A program made the position numbers and the translations under genes. DNA of 64,000 bases from Cyclaneusma minus (taxonomy: Eukaryota; Ascomycota; Leotiomycetes; Marthamycetales; Marthamycetaceae). Shown one piece after another: positions 11,742 through 23,120 of this stretch. Below the pieces are notes generated by a model. The model was given only the letters and a program-made list of their open reading frames with translations. It made no database searches and was not told where the DNA came from. The stretch spans positions 62,001 through 126,000 of the forward strand of contig JAKZHN010000044.1 in NCBI GenBank assembly GCA_037179335.1, read 5' to 3'. Position 1 is the stretch's first letter. Every line of letters starts with the position of its first letter.

Positions 11742-13216
11742 CTACTTCAGTATTCCTACCTTGGATGCCTCAACCACATGCAGTTCCATCTCACTCCCGG
11801 CTTCCGAATCGATATAGGACCCACGCGTGATAGCAGTAGAACCTTGTGTGTCGTTTATGCCACTTGCAGCGTCGTTGAAGCGAGATCGAAGAGAGGAAAG
11901 TGAAACCACACTTCGAACACTGTGAACGAGAGATTGCAAGCTAATTCGACGGTATAGAAACTGCAAGCTTGGCAGACATGCGGCAATAAGAGCCAGCCCT
12001 AGTTCGATCATGCTCCAGTAAAGCTCTTCCGTGACTTCCACTATTGGTGATATCAGCAAGCTGGAGTACATTTCAGATCACTCGAGTCGGCTTGTATTGA
12101 ATAGACTTACGGTCTTCGTTTGAGTGTGAATTGAACCCGGCTAGATAATTTTAGCAGGTTGCTCGGGTGACAAACATGGGTCATCTTACCCTGTACAGCA
12201 ATAATAAAAATGTACATTCTTATGATTGAGGCAACGAGCACCCTGAACTTGATTAGTTCCACTGTCAAGGACCAACCACGCAGAAATAACTTACACGGAT
12301 CCAAGCATAAAAATACTAGTGACTGCCAACTTTTGGGCAGGCTTGAGATGAAGTGACCAAATCTTGAGTAGAGCATGTCAGCTGTGAATCAATCTTCAAA
12401 GGAGGATTTGATCTTACCTTCGGTATAGGCAGGACAAGAATGAGAAGGTCCAGGATGAAATCGGAAATCCCAAGACCATCCTCAATGGTAAAGAACGGCT
12501 CACCACACGTCAGTAGTGTTGCCACATCGCCCCAGTTTGCTGGGATGTTTGTTCCGCATCTGAGTAGCATAGCAAGAAAGAATCCAATTGTCCACACGGT
12601 GACAGTTGCGATCAAGACTTTTGTTGTTAGGTCGAAAATACCGGCTTGCCCCGTGTAAAATACTCGGCGATAGAAGAATAAAATGCTGAGCTTCACAAAG
12701 CTGAGAGCCCATACAAGCATTAGTTGGAACGAAAATCGAACCTTCACCAATCCAGGGTTAGCATTCATATCGATTAGCCGCAGAGTATCATTACCTTCAG
12801 GGCGAGGGACTCTTGCGGCGGGAGAAATGTGGTTTCAGCAGGAACAGTGCCAGGCGATGGTAGAGGAGTCGGATAGCCTAAAGCTTTTCCCTCTTCCCCT
12901 AGTTTGATGTCAGAAGTCGTCAAGCAACATTCAGAGAGCACTGTGGTACCAATAATCAAGTCGATGCCCATGGCGATCGTCAAAATCTACCAAGATTAGC
13001 TAGAAAATTTTGAGCTTCGGCCAATAGGAATAATGTTTGGAGACGAACCAATGCTGCAATTGAGAACCAATCATCAAGTTCAAGTCGAGCGTTCTGAAGG
13101 CGTCTGGTATATAACCGTAAACCAACTACTATGATGCAAAGGGCTGGGAAGACAGCACCGACTGCTGTGATAGCAGACGGTGAAATGACCCACACAACAC
13201 CGGCCGGAGAAGACAT
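11742..13216 (-). CDS. Fungal rhodopsin-like integral membrane protein
   Basis: Seven-helix membrane protein of 377 residues of the Fung_rhodopsin type, common in filamentous ascomycetes and mostly of unknown function; some relatives are Pth11-like. Seven exons: 13216-13049, 12986-12795, 12741-12418, 12362-12295, 12242-12190, 12140-12111 and 12040-11742. The sum is a multiple of three and several introns have GCTAAC/GCTAAT branch sites. Helices are visible at ITAVGAVFPALCIIVVGLRLY, ILTIAMGIDLIIG, FQLMLVWALSFVKLSILFFY, VLIATVTVWTIGFFLAMLL, FILDLLILVLPIP, KLAVTSIFMLGSVVLV and LGLALIAACLPSL. The family marks LELDDW, FYRRVF and the late NED..E..YWSMIE segment are present. The C-terminal tail is Ser-rich and cytoplasmic by the usual topology. 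The two smallest exons are the least certain. Confidence 0.8.
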
Positions 13217-13923
13217 TGCAATCAAAGAGGTTGCATGTAGCTGATCGATTCCCAAGGGAAATATGCAAGAGCCTAGCGAGTTACTGAGACAATAACAAAA
13301 GCTTGGTGGAAACACTCAAGGGTTTGAATAGTAAAGCAGAAGTACCCAGCGAGCAGGAAGGTAAGGCTGAGATGAGAGACCGATCACAGAGGACATCCAT
13401 GGCTTATAATCTAAGTGGAATCAATCGAATATTACAGACCACAGAAAAAGAGCTGACAGATGGAAGGATCTGCCCGATATCCGCCACTCATGCAGAGTGT
13501 ATGAATGGTACGCCGTGTGCGCAGTCATGCTACTACTATGCGTATCGTGTACCCGCACTTGGGTCGGAGCAGCAGCGGCCAATGATAGAGCACAACTCTT
13601 ATAGTTACACGTTAGAGCTGCAGGCAGACTCGTGCGTGTTATACAGGGCTGATTGATCGGCATCTGAAATCTATTGATATGATACGCTCTCAACTTCCGA
13701 TAAAAAAGGGCCCCCAGCCCCCGGCCCCCATCGACGAGACCCAAAGAAAGATACTTCAGCTTCTCCGGATCTCTGCTTTGTGAAATGAGGCTCGGTAATA
13801 TTTCATGCAGGGGGAATGCGGGTTTTACTACTCGTTGATTCATTATGAGAAGGCTCAACTTCAGCTGAGCCATTTTGTGCCGCAGGGCTTGAGCAGTTCG
13901 ACTCGAGAGGTCCCCGAGTATCC
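13217..13923. other. Intergenic region, no gene seen
   Basis: It lies upstream of the rhodopsin-like gene and downstream of the P450. Open frames on both strands here lack any recognisable domain. A G/C homopolymer-rich patch is at 13,708-13,735. Confidence 0.35.
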
Positions 13924-15609
13924 TCAGGACACTATCTCTACCTCCTTATCCTTACTTGCGACCATCCTAACCTTGACACCGTTCCTGACCTCTACAGTCA
14001 TCCTAAACAACTCCGTCCACTCCTCCGGATCACGATTCTGAATCCCTCCAAACTCCTGTAACAGCCTCACAACAATAAACGCACTCTCCGTAAACACCAT
14101 CTGCTGTGCCGGACAAATCCTCGGCCCGCCACCAAAGGGCAGGTAATTCCAACTAGGTCGCTCCGTCTCCCATCTCTCCGGAATGAACTCGTCGGCGTTC
14201 TCGCCCCAGAGGGCTTTGTCGTGGTGCATGGCGTGTGTGTTGAGAACTAGGGAAGTGCCTTTGAGCACCATGATGGGAAATTTGCCGTCTGGACCTCCAC
14301 CAGTTGGAAGGACTGTGTCTTGGTGACAGACTCTTCGGAGACGGCCTTGCAGGGGGTGGAGACGGAGACCTGGGTTTATTGTTAGCACGTAGATCCGTAA
14401 ACATCTGCAAAGAGCAGGAAGGGAGTGCTGAGTAGTTCACTACCCACTTTCGTTGAACACATAGCGCAAATATGCAATCGACTTGAGCAATTCAAACCTC
14501 ATTGGCTCATTAGCCGTAGCTTTCAGCACTTCGGCTCGCAACTTATTCTGCACACGGATGTCTCGAGCTAGGTGGAATAGTATGTCGCTGACTGCAATAG
14601 CGGTTGCGTCGTGGGCCGGGAAGAAGACATTCAACAGTGCATAGCGAAGCTCGATTGGATCTTGGGTCTGCTTCGCCATCTCATTCACCAAAATGTATCG
14701 TCTGGGTTCATCATCTTCTTCTGTTGCCTTCGGATCGTTTTCCATACTACCGAGAACTCGCGAGACATGACCATCGATGAATTTGTGAACTTCCCGAACG
14801 GCTTCTTTGTAAGCCGTGTCGCGACCGCGGATGAATGCGAATTTCCCGAGCTGCATGCGCTCTGCTAGGCCCCTCATTGAAGCATTGAAAGCGTCTAGGA
14901 ATGCGGTGGAGTTGAAGGGTGTCGTTGGCGATAGCGAGTCTACGCTTTCTCCGAAGAGAAATTCTGTAGATGTATCCAGAAACTGAAGAATATCAGATGC
15001 TCAACTCTTAAGCAAACGGGTTCCAAAGCAAGAAACTCTTACAAAACGCTTTAGTAAAGGCTTAAGATCCACAGTCTCTCTATTTCGGGGAAGCAAAGCC
15101 AAAAGCTTCCGAAAATGTCCTTCCAAAGCCCCAAAATCACTGATCTGCTGTCTAGAAAACGTAGGTCTGATTAGAGCCCTATTATGCTCCCAAATTGCTT
15201 CCTCGGCTGTGAAAATGCCTCTCGACATTAGTGGATTCGAGCCCTTGGCTTTCGAAGTCGTTGGTAGGAGAGGCACGACGCCAAAATTGGTAAATGAAGT
15301 AGATAGCACAGTCTGGATATTTGCGGGCTCCATGGTGTTAATGACAGTCTTTCCCCATGAGTTGATCTGGAACGTTTTTCCATAACTGTCGAAGAGTTGC
15401 TGGGTGAAGTCTAGTAAGCGGTTGGACTTGATCGCTTTTCCGGCTGCGAGAAACAAGTCAAGGCCGAGGAAGGGATCTCTGTGTGGTTATCTAGGGGCTT
15501 CGGAGCAGTTGTTGGAGGATTTGAGACGAGACAGCTGGATCGAGTCGAGGGTTCTGCGGAAAATATAGGCTGCTAGTGCAACGACGGTGAAGTAAATGAG
15601 CATCGCCAT
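13924..15609 (-). CDS. Cytochrome P450 (CYP52-like) interrupted by an in-frame stop
   Basis: Heme-thiolate monooxygenase of the fungal CYP52-like type, whose members often hydroxylate alkanes or fatty acids. Exons: 15609-15043, 14982-14448 and 14369-13924 (1,548 nt, in frame). The N-terminus MAMLIYFTVVALAAYIF is an ER membrane anchor. Next come a DPFLGLDLF segment, the helix-I region FFPAHDATAIAVSD, the ExxR motif (ESLRLHP, assembled across the second intron), the PERW motif and the heme loop PFGGGPRICPAQQ. In that loop the usual last Gly of FxxGxRxCxG is Ala, as I recall for some fungal P450s. Codon 41 (15487-15489) is TAA, between the anchor and the PHRDPFLGLD block in the same frame. I found no convincing intron that removes it. 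This is either a recent pseudogene or a sequence error, as the rest looks intact. Confidence 0.8.
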
Positions 15610-16326
15610 GTCGAAGACGACTACCTCCGCATGAAACTTATAGCAAGCAAGACGAGAAAATGTTTCGACCGCAAATAGTGAACTGTGACAAATGAAGTGT
15701 GGAAGACAACTCAATTGGAAGGACGTGAAGACGCGGCATCAAATTCCGTGATACAAGCCTTAACCTGTCGAATGTTAGTTGTTAGTTGGAGTACATGCAG
15801 GACCTTCCTCATTTGGATGTGGGTCCAATTATCCCATGTCATAGCTGAAACACACAAAGAACAATGAGCTGGGTCTCACCATGGATACGTCAGTAAATGT
15901 AGATAATTGTATATGTATTCTCGTTGGTTTGCGCTTTCATCTTGGAATTGATTACAGATTGGAGCCTCTCGAGCGAATGAAAAGCGTGGACTTGGAAACC
16001 TCACAGGTTCTCGGTAGCATAACATGAAGCACCAACATTGAAATCAACAGCTTCGTTCTCTTCGCGATCTTTCAACCACGTGCAACTCCGCCTGCACCAC
16101 CTGGAATTTGAGGACCCGTACCTTGACTCCCCGAAGCTTCACCACCCTGATCTGCAAATGGGGCAGGGGTCAGGATGTCCCGTTTCCCCATCCGTCTGCC
16201 AGCCTCAGCATTTGCCCTCGAAGCGTACGCCTCCCATTCAGACCGCATCATATTGCGGCCATCCTTGCGCATCTTTGCACACCTTGAGTCCTAACCATGA
16301 CGCCTGGCTTTCATTGATTCTCCCAA
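15610..16326. other. Intergenic region, no gene seen
   Basis: It lies between the P450 start and the F-box gene stop. The plus-strand open frame near 16,038-16,520 is mostly antisense to the F-box gene and has no family features. Confidence 0.35.
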
Positions 16327-18217
16327 TCACGTCTGTTGATGATACAGTGCAGTGGCTTGACTCGCGAGCGTCGTCAATACTTGTTCTAGGTCGTCTGGTG
16401 TGTCTTGGGAATCCTGGGAGTCCAGAGAGCTTGGAGACTCACCCAACAGCTCTAAGACTTCAGTTTCGTCATCCGAATCTTCTTCGTCGTTCCCGGGAAT
16501 GGGCTTGTACTCATCACTAAGCTTCCAAAAAGCCGTAGGACCCACTGGTCCTTCCGGATTGTAGTCTCTGTACGGATCATTAGATATCAAGGACACGACC
16601 GATGCGATTCCATAGATAGACTTGGACATACTTGTCAAACCAGTTTCCTAGCACACCTCGACTTGATCGAAGTCCGCCTACTTGTATACCCTCGCTTCGC
16701 CATCGCTCTTCGCTGTTCCGACAGAACATTCCTCGTCAGTATACTCCAAAATATGGCTTTGGAGAACATGGCTTTGGGACTGATAATCATTCAGCCGGGT
16801 GGAAACTCACCCTGCATAGACAGAAATTGTGGTATGCCTGACCTCCCCCTCAGGAGTCAACCTCACCGTACCTACAGCTTCATTAGCGAGTCTTAGAGGC
16901 TTTCCAACCATTGAGGAATTCGAGACATACCGCGGATACTTGAATTGGCATGTGGGTCCCAAGAACTATCCAGTAATTTGGAATATCCTATAAAATGTAC
17001 AACAGGTAACCCTTTGCCGTCGAACTCGCCGGGCTCCTCAATGCCGGTCACCTGAATTCTCATCAAGATGAGTCGCATGGCTTCTTCCGTGTCGAGCGGT
17101 GGCCGAGGCTCGTCAGGTTGGAGTCCAGGGGAGGCAAAATTGTAGGCGAAAAGATCGGAAAAGTCCAAGAAACACACGACCTAGGCCTGCGTTAGACTCT
17201 TTGGCTCTTTGGTCTTCGCTAATACTAATTCACCATCACTCACACGTAGCCAAGTCCCAGAAACGTTATATGGATCGAGATCCGCGGGACTAAGAGTCGG
17301 TTCCGTGGGTATACGCGGCGGTCCCAGACTAACGTAGGAGTCTCTTACTGCTTCTCTCCACGGTCTCGACCACATGCGTTCGATAATACCACTTCGCGTG
17401 CCAGAGGATTCCTTGGTGTTGTGTCGAATTACGATCATGATGGCTTCCATTTTCTCCCAGTCCACCATGTTGGAGCCGTCATCCATGAAAGGTCCCCACA
17501 TATTGCTCGCGCGGTACCTCCTGATGTCATATACCGTGGAAGCGGCATATGGATAGGTTTCACCAGAGCGAGTTCTGGTGATGGATTCGAAAGGAGCTCC
17601 GTAGAGACAATGCAGCTTCGCAGAATTATATTGCGAACGGAGAGGAAGAGACGAGCTGAGGCCGCGAACACGGCTGAAGAGGTTGGATTGCTTCATAAAA
17701 GCTTCTTGATTCTGGGCATCCTCGAAGTGGCGTTCGATGAGATCCAGATTCTTGGAATACCGCTGGTGTGGAGATGCAGTACGCAAGAGGTCGAGGATGG
17801 TCGAAGTGACCATGTCGATATGCGGCAGCTGGGTGAACCGTCAGTCATCTTGCCTCGAGTTCAGACTTCTAAGACGTATGACATGGATAGAAGCTGACCT
17901 TCTCGGCAACCTCACTGTAATTGAAGACACGCTCCAACATAACGGCTCGGTGCAAGCCTTCCTCCCAGTTCCATTCATGACCGTCATTATCCTCGAGGCT
18001 CGGCTCATCCTGTAGACTACTCAGCTTCCAGACACAAGATGGAGTTGCTTGCACTGACAAAGTAATTGAGGTAGATGTCCTTGAAGAGCTGGCGGTTGTT
18101 TGAGATGTAAGTATGGAAAAGTCGACAGGTGGCGGACAGAGCAGGCAAGTTGTTTGGGTTGACTTCACGGAACACACTATGTAGCATCTCAAGCGGTAGA
18201 GAGGCGAGGTAACTCAT
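16327..18217 (-). CDS. F-box domain protein
   Basis: Putative substrate adaptor of an SCF ubiquitin ligase, 495 residues. Seven exons: 18217-18059, 18009-17899, 17828-17244, 17180-16931, 16871-16811, 16712-16632 and 16567-16327; the sum is in frame. Residues 1-50 form an F-box: the start MSYLASLPLEMLHSVFREV, then LPALSATCRLFHTYI and LFKDIYLNYF. The middle contains a conserved-looking WGPFMDDGSNMVDWEKMEAI region, a WLRVVCFLDFSDLFAYNF segment and a VHFIGYS strand. The region after the F-box resembles the large fungal-specific F-box proteins with a beta-rich domain that I know only as hypothetical. The last exon is acidic and low-complexity (DDETEVLELLGES, SLDSQDSQDTPDD). The target is unknown. 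The start is chosen because the F-box begins immediately after it. Confidence 0.78.
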
Positions 18218-18600
18218 CTTGTCTCCACAAGATCACAAGATCACCGTTGATAGCAAACACAGAAGCAGTGGAAAGGAAATTGAGGGAAGCTTGTCTTCGG
18301 GATCGTTGGATATCATGAATCCCCCTCGCCAAGCATCTAGATGTTGGGGATCGCGAGTTGAGTTGATGGTCGGGAAGGATCCTTCGGGAGATGGAGCTCA
18401 ACATATGGGGACTGGAGCTGAACCACATACAAATGCATGTGCATATGTTGTGGGGAGCTCATAAGACGCTAAGATAAGAGCCTTATCTGGGGGCGTCGGA
18501 GATTTCCGTAATGCCAAGAGGCGGGGGAGGTGATGTTACGTGAACTTCATTCGAAAGGTGTGAGAGAAATTGGAAAACTCACCACTTTAGCCCACCCACG
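18218..18600. other. Intergenic region, no gene seen
   Basis: This is the upstream region of the F-box gene. No gene, repeat or clear promoter element is visible. Confidence 0.3.
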
Positions 18601-18948
18601 TCAGCCACTCGACTTCACAGACGGAGACCGCTTTTCTTCAGTGAGCTCTTGGTCTAGAGGTGCATATTCCATTGTCCAACCATTCCGACAGACTTTGCTA
18701 CCGCGGTGATACTGCAAGGCCTTACCTATATCAACTGGCTCGAGACACCAATACTTCCGATCCGGCCTTGGATATATGTACCATAAATATCCCTCTAGAC
18801 TTTCGATTGATCGACTTCCACTGCCGCTGTTGACCCAGTCATCCCAGCACGATTGTGTGTCCACTTGAAGAATCAGGAAAGGAAAGCAAAGGATACCGAA
18901 ACCTTCGTCCCCGAACTGAACCTTGCGGAAGCCGTCACGCGGAACCAT
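18601..18948 (-). CDS. Small hypothetical protein, 115 residues
   Basis: I do not recognise this protein. The composition is protein-like and aromatic-rich: FGILCFPFLILQVDTQSCWD, LEGYLWYIYPRPDRKYWCLE, NGWTMEYAPLDQELTEE. The ATG at 18946-18948 overlaps the upstream BNA6 ATG (18947-18949) on the other strand. If BNA6 starts at 18977 instead, the two genes would be divergent and about 28 bp apart. An alternative is that this is the last exon of a gene whose other exons I cannot place, or a chance open frame. No signal peptide or membrane segment is clear. Confidence 0.35.
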   Translation of the reverse strand: MVPRDGFRKVQFGDEGFGILCFPFLILQVDTQSCWDDWVNSGSGSRSIESLEGYLWYIYPRPDRKYWCLEPVDIGKALQYHRGSKVCRNGWTMEYAPLDQELTEEKRSPSVKSSG

Positions 18949-20149
18949 GCCTTCGCCACCGGATTCTCATAACGAAATGGCTCTCACCCGCACACGAGAG
19001 CATTCTTTTGACTCGGCCAATGCTCCAACAAGAATGCTTCTCGACCACGGCAACCCAGCGCATCTCCTCCCCACCCACTACAAAAGCCTCATCTCCTCCT
19101 GGCTCGCCGAAGACGTCCCTTCTTACGACTACGCCGGCTTCGTAGTGGGCGACAACGTCCGTACTGCCACTCTGTTCTGCAAGTCACCCGGGATTCTCGC
19201 CGGTGTGCCCTTCTTCAACGAGGTCTTCGCACAGTGCGATTGCACGGTCAACTGGTTCGTGCAGGAAGGCACCCATATTCCGGTACCTCCGAAGGGGAAA
19301 ATCGGCGTTGCTGAGGTCCGTGGGCCAGCGAGGAAACTGTTGCTTGGGGAGCGGGTGGCGCTGAATACGCTGAGTAGGTGCGCTGGTATTGCTACCAAGA
19401 GCAGGAGCATGTTGGAGTTGGTGAGGAATGCTGGCTATACGAATACTATTGCGGGCACTCGCAAGACGACGCCGGGATTTAGGGTGGTGGAGAAATATGG
19501 GATGCTTGTTGGCGGTGTCGATGGGCACAGACAAGACCTGAGCAGTATGATAATGCTGAAGGACAATCATATTTGGAGTCGAGGTTGGTTGCCTTTCCTT
19601 GGAAGGTCGCCGGAAACACCTCCCGTTGGAAGCCCTCTTTTAGGCTCACAATCTCTGTTTTCGCCGTCGTTGCTGATTTTACTTGTCACTTCCAACTTTA
19701 CTTGGTAAAGGCGTCAGATTACTTGGTAAAGGCGTCAGACTGACTTGAAATTTTTTATAGGCAGCATCACAGATGCAGTATATGCTGCGAAAGCAGCCGG
19801 TGGGTTCGCTCTCAAGGTCGAGGTCGAAGTACAGTCGGAAATGGAAGCCAACGAGGCGATTAAAGCCGGGGCAGATATTATCATGCTGGATAACTTCGAC
19901 GGGCCAAGCCTCAAGCAGGTGGCTAAGAGCTTGAAAGAACGCTGGGCTGGCGAGAGGGAGTTTCTGCTCGAGTGTAGCGGTGGATTAACGTCCACCAACG
20001 TCAGCTCCTACATTACGAATGGTATGCTCCCCCTATTCGATCAAGTTGGCAAACCACTGATGATCCGACCAGATATTGATATCATCTCGACGAGTGCGAT
20101 GCATCAGGGAGTACCCCACGTAGATTTCTCGCTGAAGTTAGACCACTAG
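18947..20149 (+). CDS. BNA6: Nicotinate-nucleotide pyrophosphorylase (carboxylating), QPRTase
   Basis: Converts quinolinate and PRPP to nicotinate mononucleotide, CO2 and pyrophosphate in de novo NAD synthesis. It is 324 residues if the first ATG is used; a second ATG at 18977 is equally plausible. Exons: 18947-19583, 19761-20021 and 20073-20149. Family blocks are clear: HLLPTHYKSLISSWLAEDVP at the N-terminus, LGERVALNTLSRCAGIAT, GTRKTTPGFRVVEKYGMLVG with the substrate-binding Arg and Lys residues, MLKDNHIWSRGSITDAV joined across intron 1, VEVEVQSEMEANEAIKAGAD, IIMLDNFDG and the end HVDFSLKLDH. Intron 1 (177 bp) is longer than most here and contains a perfect 21-bp tandem duplication. The stop is only 75 bp from the convergent ferric reductase stop. 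Confidence 0.93.
19698..19739. repeat. Perfect 21-bp tandem duplication in BNA6 intron 1
   Basis: The unit TTACTTGGTAAAGGCGTCAG plus a final A occurs twice back to back at 19698-19718 and 19719-19739. It lies 21 bp before the acceptor at 19760, so it lengthens the intron and may duplicate branch-region sequence. Confidence 0.9.
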
Positions 20150-20224
20150 TTGAATCTGTGTGTTCTTGGTTTATAAAGCGAACTGGCTCCGAATAATGCT
20201 AATTCATTCCATATTTCAGTTGGC

Positions 20225-22278
20225 TCACCAGCCAAAAACCTCGGAGTGAAGTGAGATTTGCTCGACATGACCGCTCATCACTTGACTCTGACACCTGGCC
20301 ACTGCATTACTGACATCCGCATTCATACCCTCGGGTCCGCAAGCTATTGAGACAGTCAGCATGGTCACTCATTATACGAACAAGAACAAGAAATAAACAT
20401 ACCTAATACGCAAGTCCTTGGAAGATGCACCATCTCGGGCAAAAGTGTTGCAAGAGCCGGTCTTCCAAACTTGCCCTTCCCTGGCTCATGGTTCCTTGCA
20501 TGAACCTGCATCTCCTTCTCCTGACCCTCTGGGGCCAGTTGCTCCGCCTCCCTAATCTCCTCGCTTGCAATACTCGCCGCTGCCCCTCCCTGCTCACTGG
20601 TAATGAAGTATTCTATGAACACCGACCCTTCCGGTGCCGTTTCCATCACCTGCGCCAAGTCGTTCTCCACCCACCTTAGCGCCCTCTTAGTCTTCACTGC
20701 CCACACCAACCTCACCTCTTTCGTCACACATCTCTTATCCATCCTCATCTTCCGACTCAGGTCCACCAAATGCGGCAGCATTACCGAGATCCCACTCCCA
20801 CCCGCCACCAGAATAACAGCATCGTACCTATACTCCAACTTCTCATTCAACCCCCCGTACGGCCCATCCAGAAACACCCTCAACTTCCCCTCCCCATCAA
20901 ATTTCTGCGCATGCCGCGCCAGCCTCTTCGTAAACCCATCATGCCTTTGAATCAGAAACCTCAACGGCTCCCTCGTCGAACCCCCCTTTCCATCCTCCAC
21001 AAACGTCGGCTTATAAACACTCGCAATCGTAAACGGATGATTATCCGCCGGCGTCAGGCCCGGAAAGCGCAAATAAACATGCTGCCCTGGCCGCCACGCC
21101 ATATCGTTACTGTGCACTGTCACCCTGACCATTTTCTCATCCAGCTCCTCAACCGTCGTTTCCGCACCTTGCAGATTCTGCGTTTTCAGTTTGAGGAATA
21201 AGCGGCCAAGGACTTGGAATGCCCAGATGCCGACTGTTGCCCAAAGATAGCGCGGTGAGTCGAGTTCCTGCGCTACGTGCCAGAACATTGCTGCTAGGTA
21301 TGCAATCGCGGCCAGCCAGTGCAGATACGCAAACATTTCGTATGCTTTCCTTCGAAGCCACGGGATCGAAGCAACGCATATGAATACCAGTATTACCAGA
21401 GCGGGAATTCCGGAATACTCAGTGGCGCCTTCGAGGTCGTAAGCCCATTGCTTGGCGAGAAGGGAGGGACCGCCTTTGGAATCGATGAGTGGCTGCACGA
21501 TGAAGGGGACGGTGTGGACGACAGCGAGGTAGAGGGTTAGGTAGGAGATGTAGCGGTGCAGCACGTTGAGGCGCTCGTACGAGATGCCGGTGAGCATGGT
21601 GATTATGTTGACTTTGCCGGAGAGAGCGAGGACGAGGGGGGTGAGGGCGACGGACATTAGGCCGGCGCGGACACCGAGGGGAGGGGAGCCGTAGCCGCGG
21701 TGCAGGCGGTAGTAGGGGTGTTGGGCGAAGACCATGACAGTTAGGAAGATGGTGGAGAGGAGGATGATAGCGCCGGTGCCAAGGGAGAAGTTGAAAAGTG
21801 AGGAGGCTTTGCCGGGGGTGCGGCGGTAGGTCCAGGAGCGAATGAGGGCGCGGAGTTTGTCGTAGGCTGAGGTTTTGCTTTTGGGATATGAAGTCTAGAA
21901 TAGTGGTTAGCTTGTTGATTCTCCTCTTGGGCGGATTCTTGCAGAATAGATAGAAAAAGACTTGATAATTAAAGAGGTATATAGTACCTTTCCAGCAGCT
22001 ATAAGCTTGTTCATCCAAAACCACACTGTGAATAGACCGATCACTATACACCATGTGATAGATACCCAGTGTCCGTATAAGAACTGGCTCGCCCATGATA
22101 TCTGGTTCTGAGATTCCGTATGCCCCTCAGCAAATGCTGTGCACATGGTACTGTTGCAATTCGGGTCGCTGAGTGGCAAGTTGATCATGGAGGATGTGCT
22201 CATTGCCATTGTCGTCGACGACATGCCCGAAGACATGGTCATCGACATTGTCGTTGTCACCCCCATGCTCATATCCAT
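20225..22278 (-). CDS. Ferric-chelate reductase, FRE family, Met-rich N-terminus
   Basis: Plasma-membrane metalloreductase that passes electrons from NADPH via FAD and two hemes to extracellular Fe(III) or Cu(II). It is 633 residues; exons 22278-21988, 21894-20403 and 20343-20225. Residues 1-31 contain ten Met, mostly spaced by Ser or Thr (MDMSMG, MSMTMSSGMSS), followed by two Cys (PNCNSTMC). Membrane helices include WVSITWCIVIGLFTVWFW, LGTGAIILLSTIFLTVMVF and the ferric-reductase core. Heme ligand candidates are His in LHRYISYLTLYLAVVH and in YLHWLAAIAYLAAMFWH. The FAD motif is HPFTIAS, the nucleotide site is VAGGSGIS, and the C-terminus ACGPEGMN...SEVFGW is typical. The last intron falls just before ACGPEG. 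Expression is probably iron- or copper-controlled, although I did not identify a GATA or copper box. Confidence 0.92.
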
Positions 22279-23120
22279 GATGAGCAGCGTTTGAGATGTA
22301 CTTGAGCGAGTTCGAGGCAGGTCCGCAACTCAATTGCTTCGAAGCAAGGGACCCGGTGGGACTGGCCCTCGGACACAGGAAAACGAGAAGCCGGTCTTCA
22401 CGGAACAGAAGACTTCCTGCTGTTGAAGATCCGGGACTTGACAGAAGCGAATTCAAGCGATAGGTACGCGTGTATGTGGCCAAGCCAGGAATGGGAAACG
22501 ACAAACGGTGGAGTTTTAAAGGTGCGGTCCCACACCGACATGAGAAAGGCGCACATGCATTGACAGCCCCAGCGCCAAGACAGATGAGCAGATTGAGCAA
22601 GTTAAGCTCTCGGACCAGACACACTTACTTTTTACGATAAACTCACTGGCAGAATGTGGCCAACATGGGTGTGATTTTTGTCCTTTGTGTGGTTCAATTG
22701 GAGGGTAGCCAAGCGGGGTTAGTAATAACTTGCTCAATTGCGCATGGCTGGCAGCGGCAAACCCCATTGATGTGACATAGTGCGGGGAATGTGGGATCGA
22801 TAACTGGAAGATGGCTTATCTCCGAGGCTAGAGCTTCACGTTGGATTCCTATATTCGCACCGGATGCTTGAAATAAAGCACTAGTGACCTGATCGCTGCC
22901 CAAATGCCCTTCTGAACTCTCCACATCGCCGTCGGATATCGGATATCCTCCTCGTTCAAACTACATGATACGCACTATACTATGTCAGCCCAAAGTCTCT
23001 CTCAATTGACTTCGCCAAAAGCAAAATTGGGAGGCCTGTCACAAGCCCTGCAAGCCTCCAACTAGACCTCTCGACCCTCTCAATCATCATCTGGAAATTC
23101 GGAGAAAGAAAACATCCCAC
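22279..23120. other. Intergenic region, no gene seen
   Basis: This is the upstream region of the ferric reductase gene. Open frames near 22,500-22,920 show no recognisable domain. Confidence 0.35.

Noticed and set aside
12316..12768. Start of the rhodopsin-like protein at the internal MNANPGLVK
   Set aside because: That segment is intron: it has a GTAATG donor, a GCTAAC branch point and an AG acceptor just before VRFSFQ. Exons upstream supply the first helices.
10184..15609. Secondary-metabolite cluster of esterase, membrane protein and P450
   Set aside because: There is no PKS, NRPS, terpene cyclase or pathway regulator in the window, and the neighbours are housekeeping genes.
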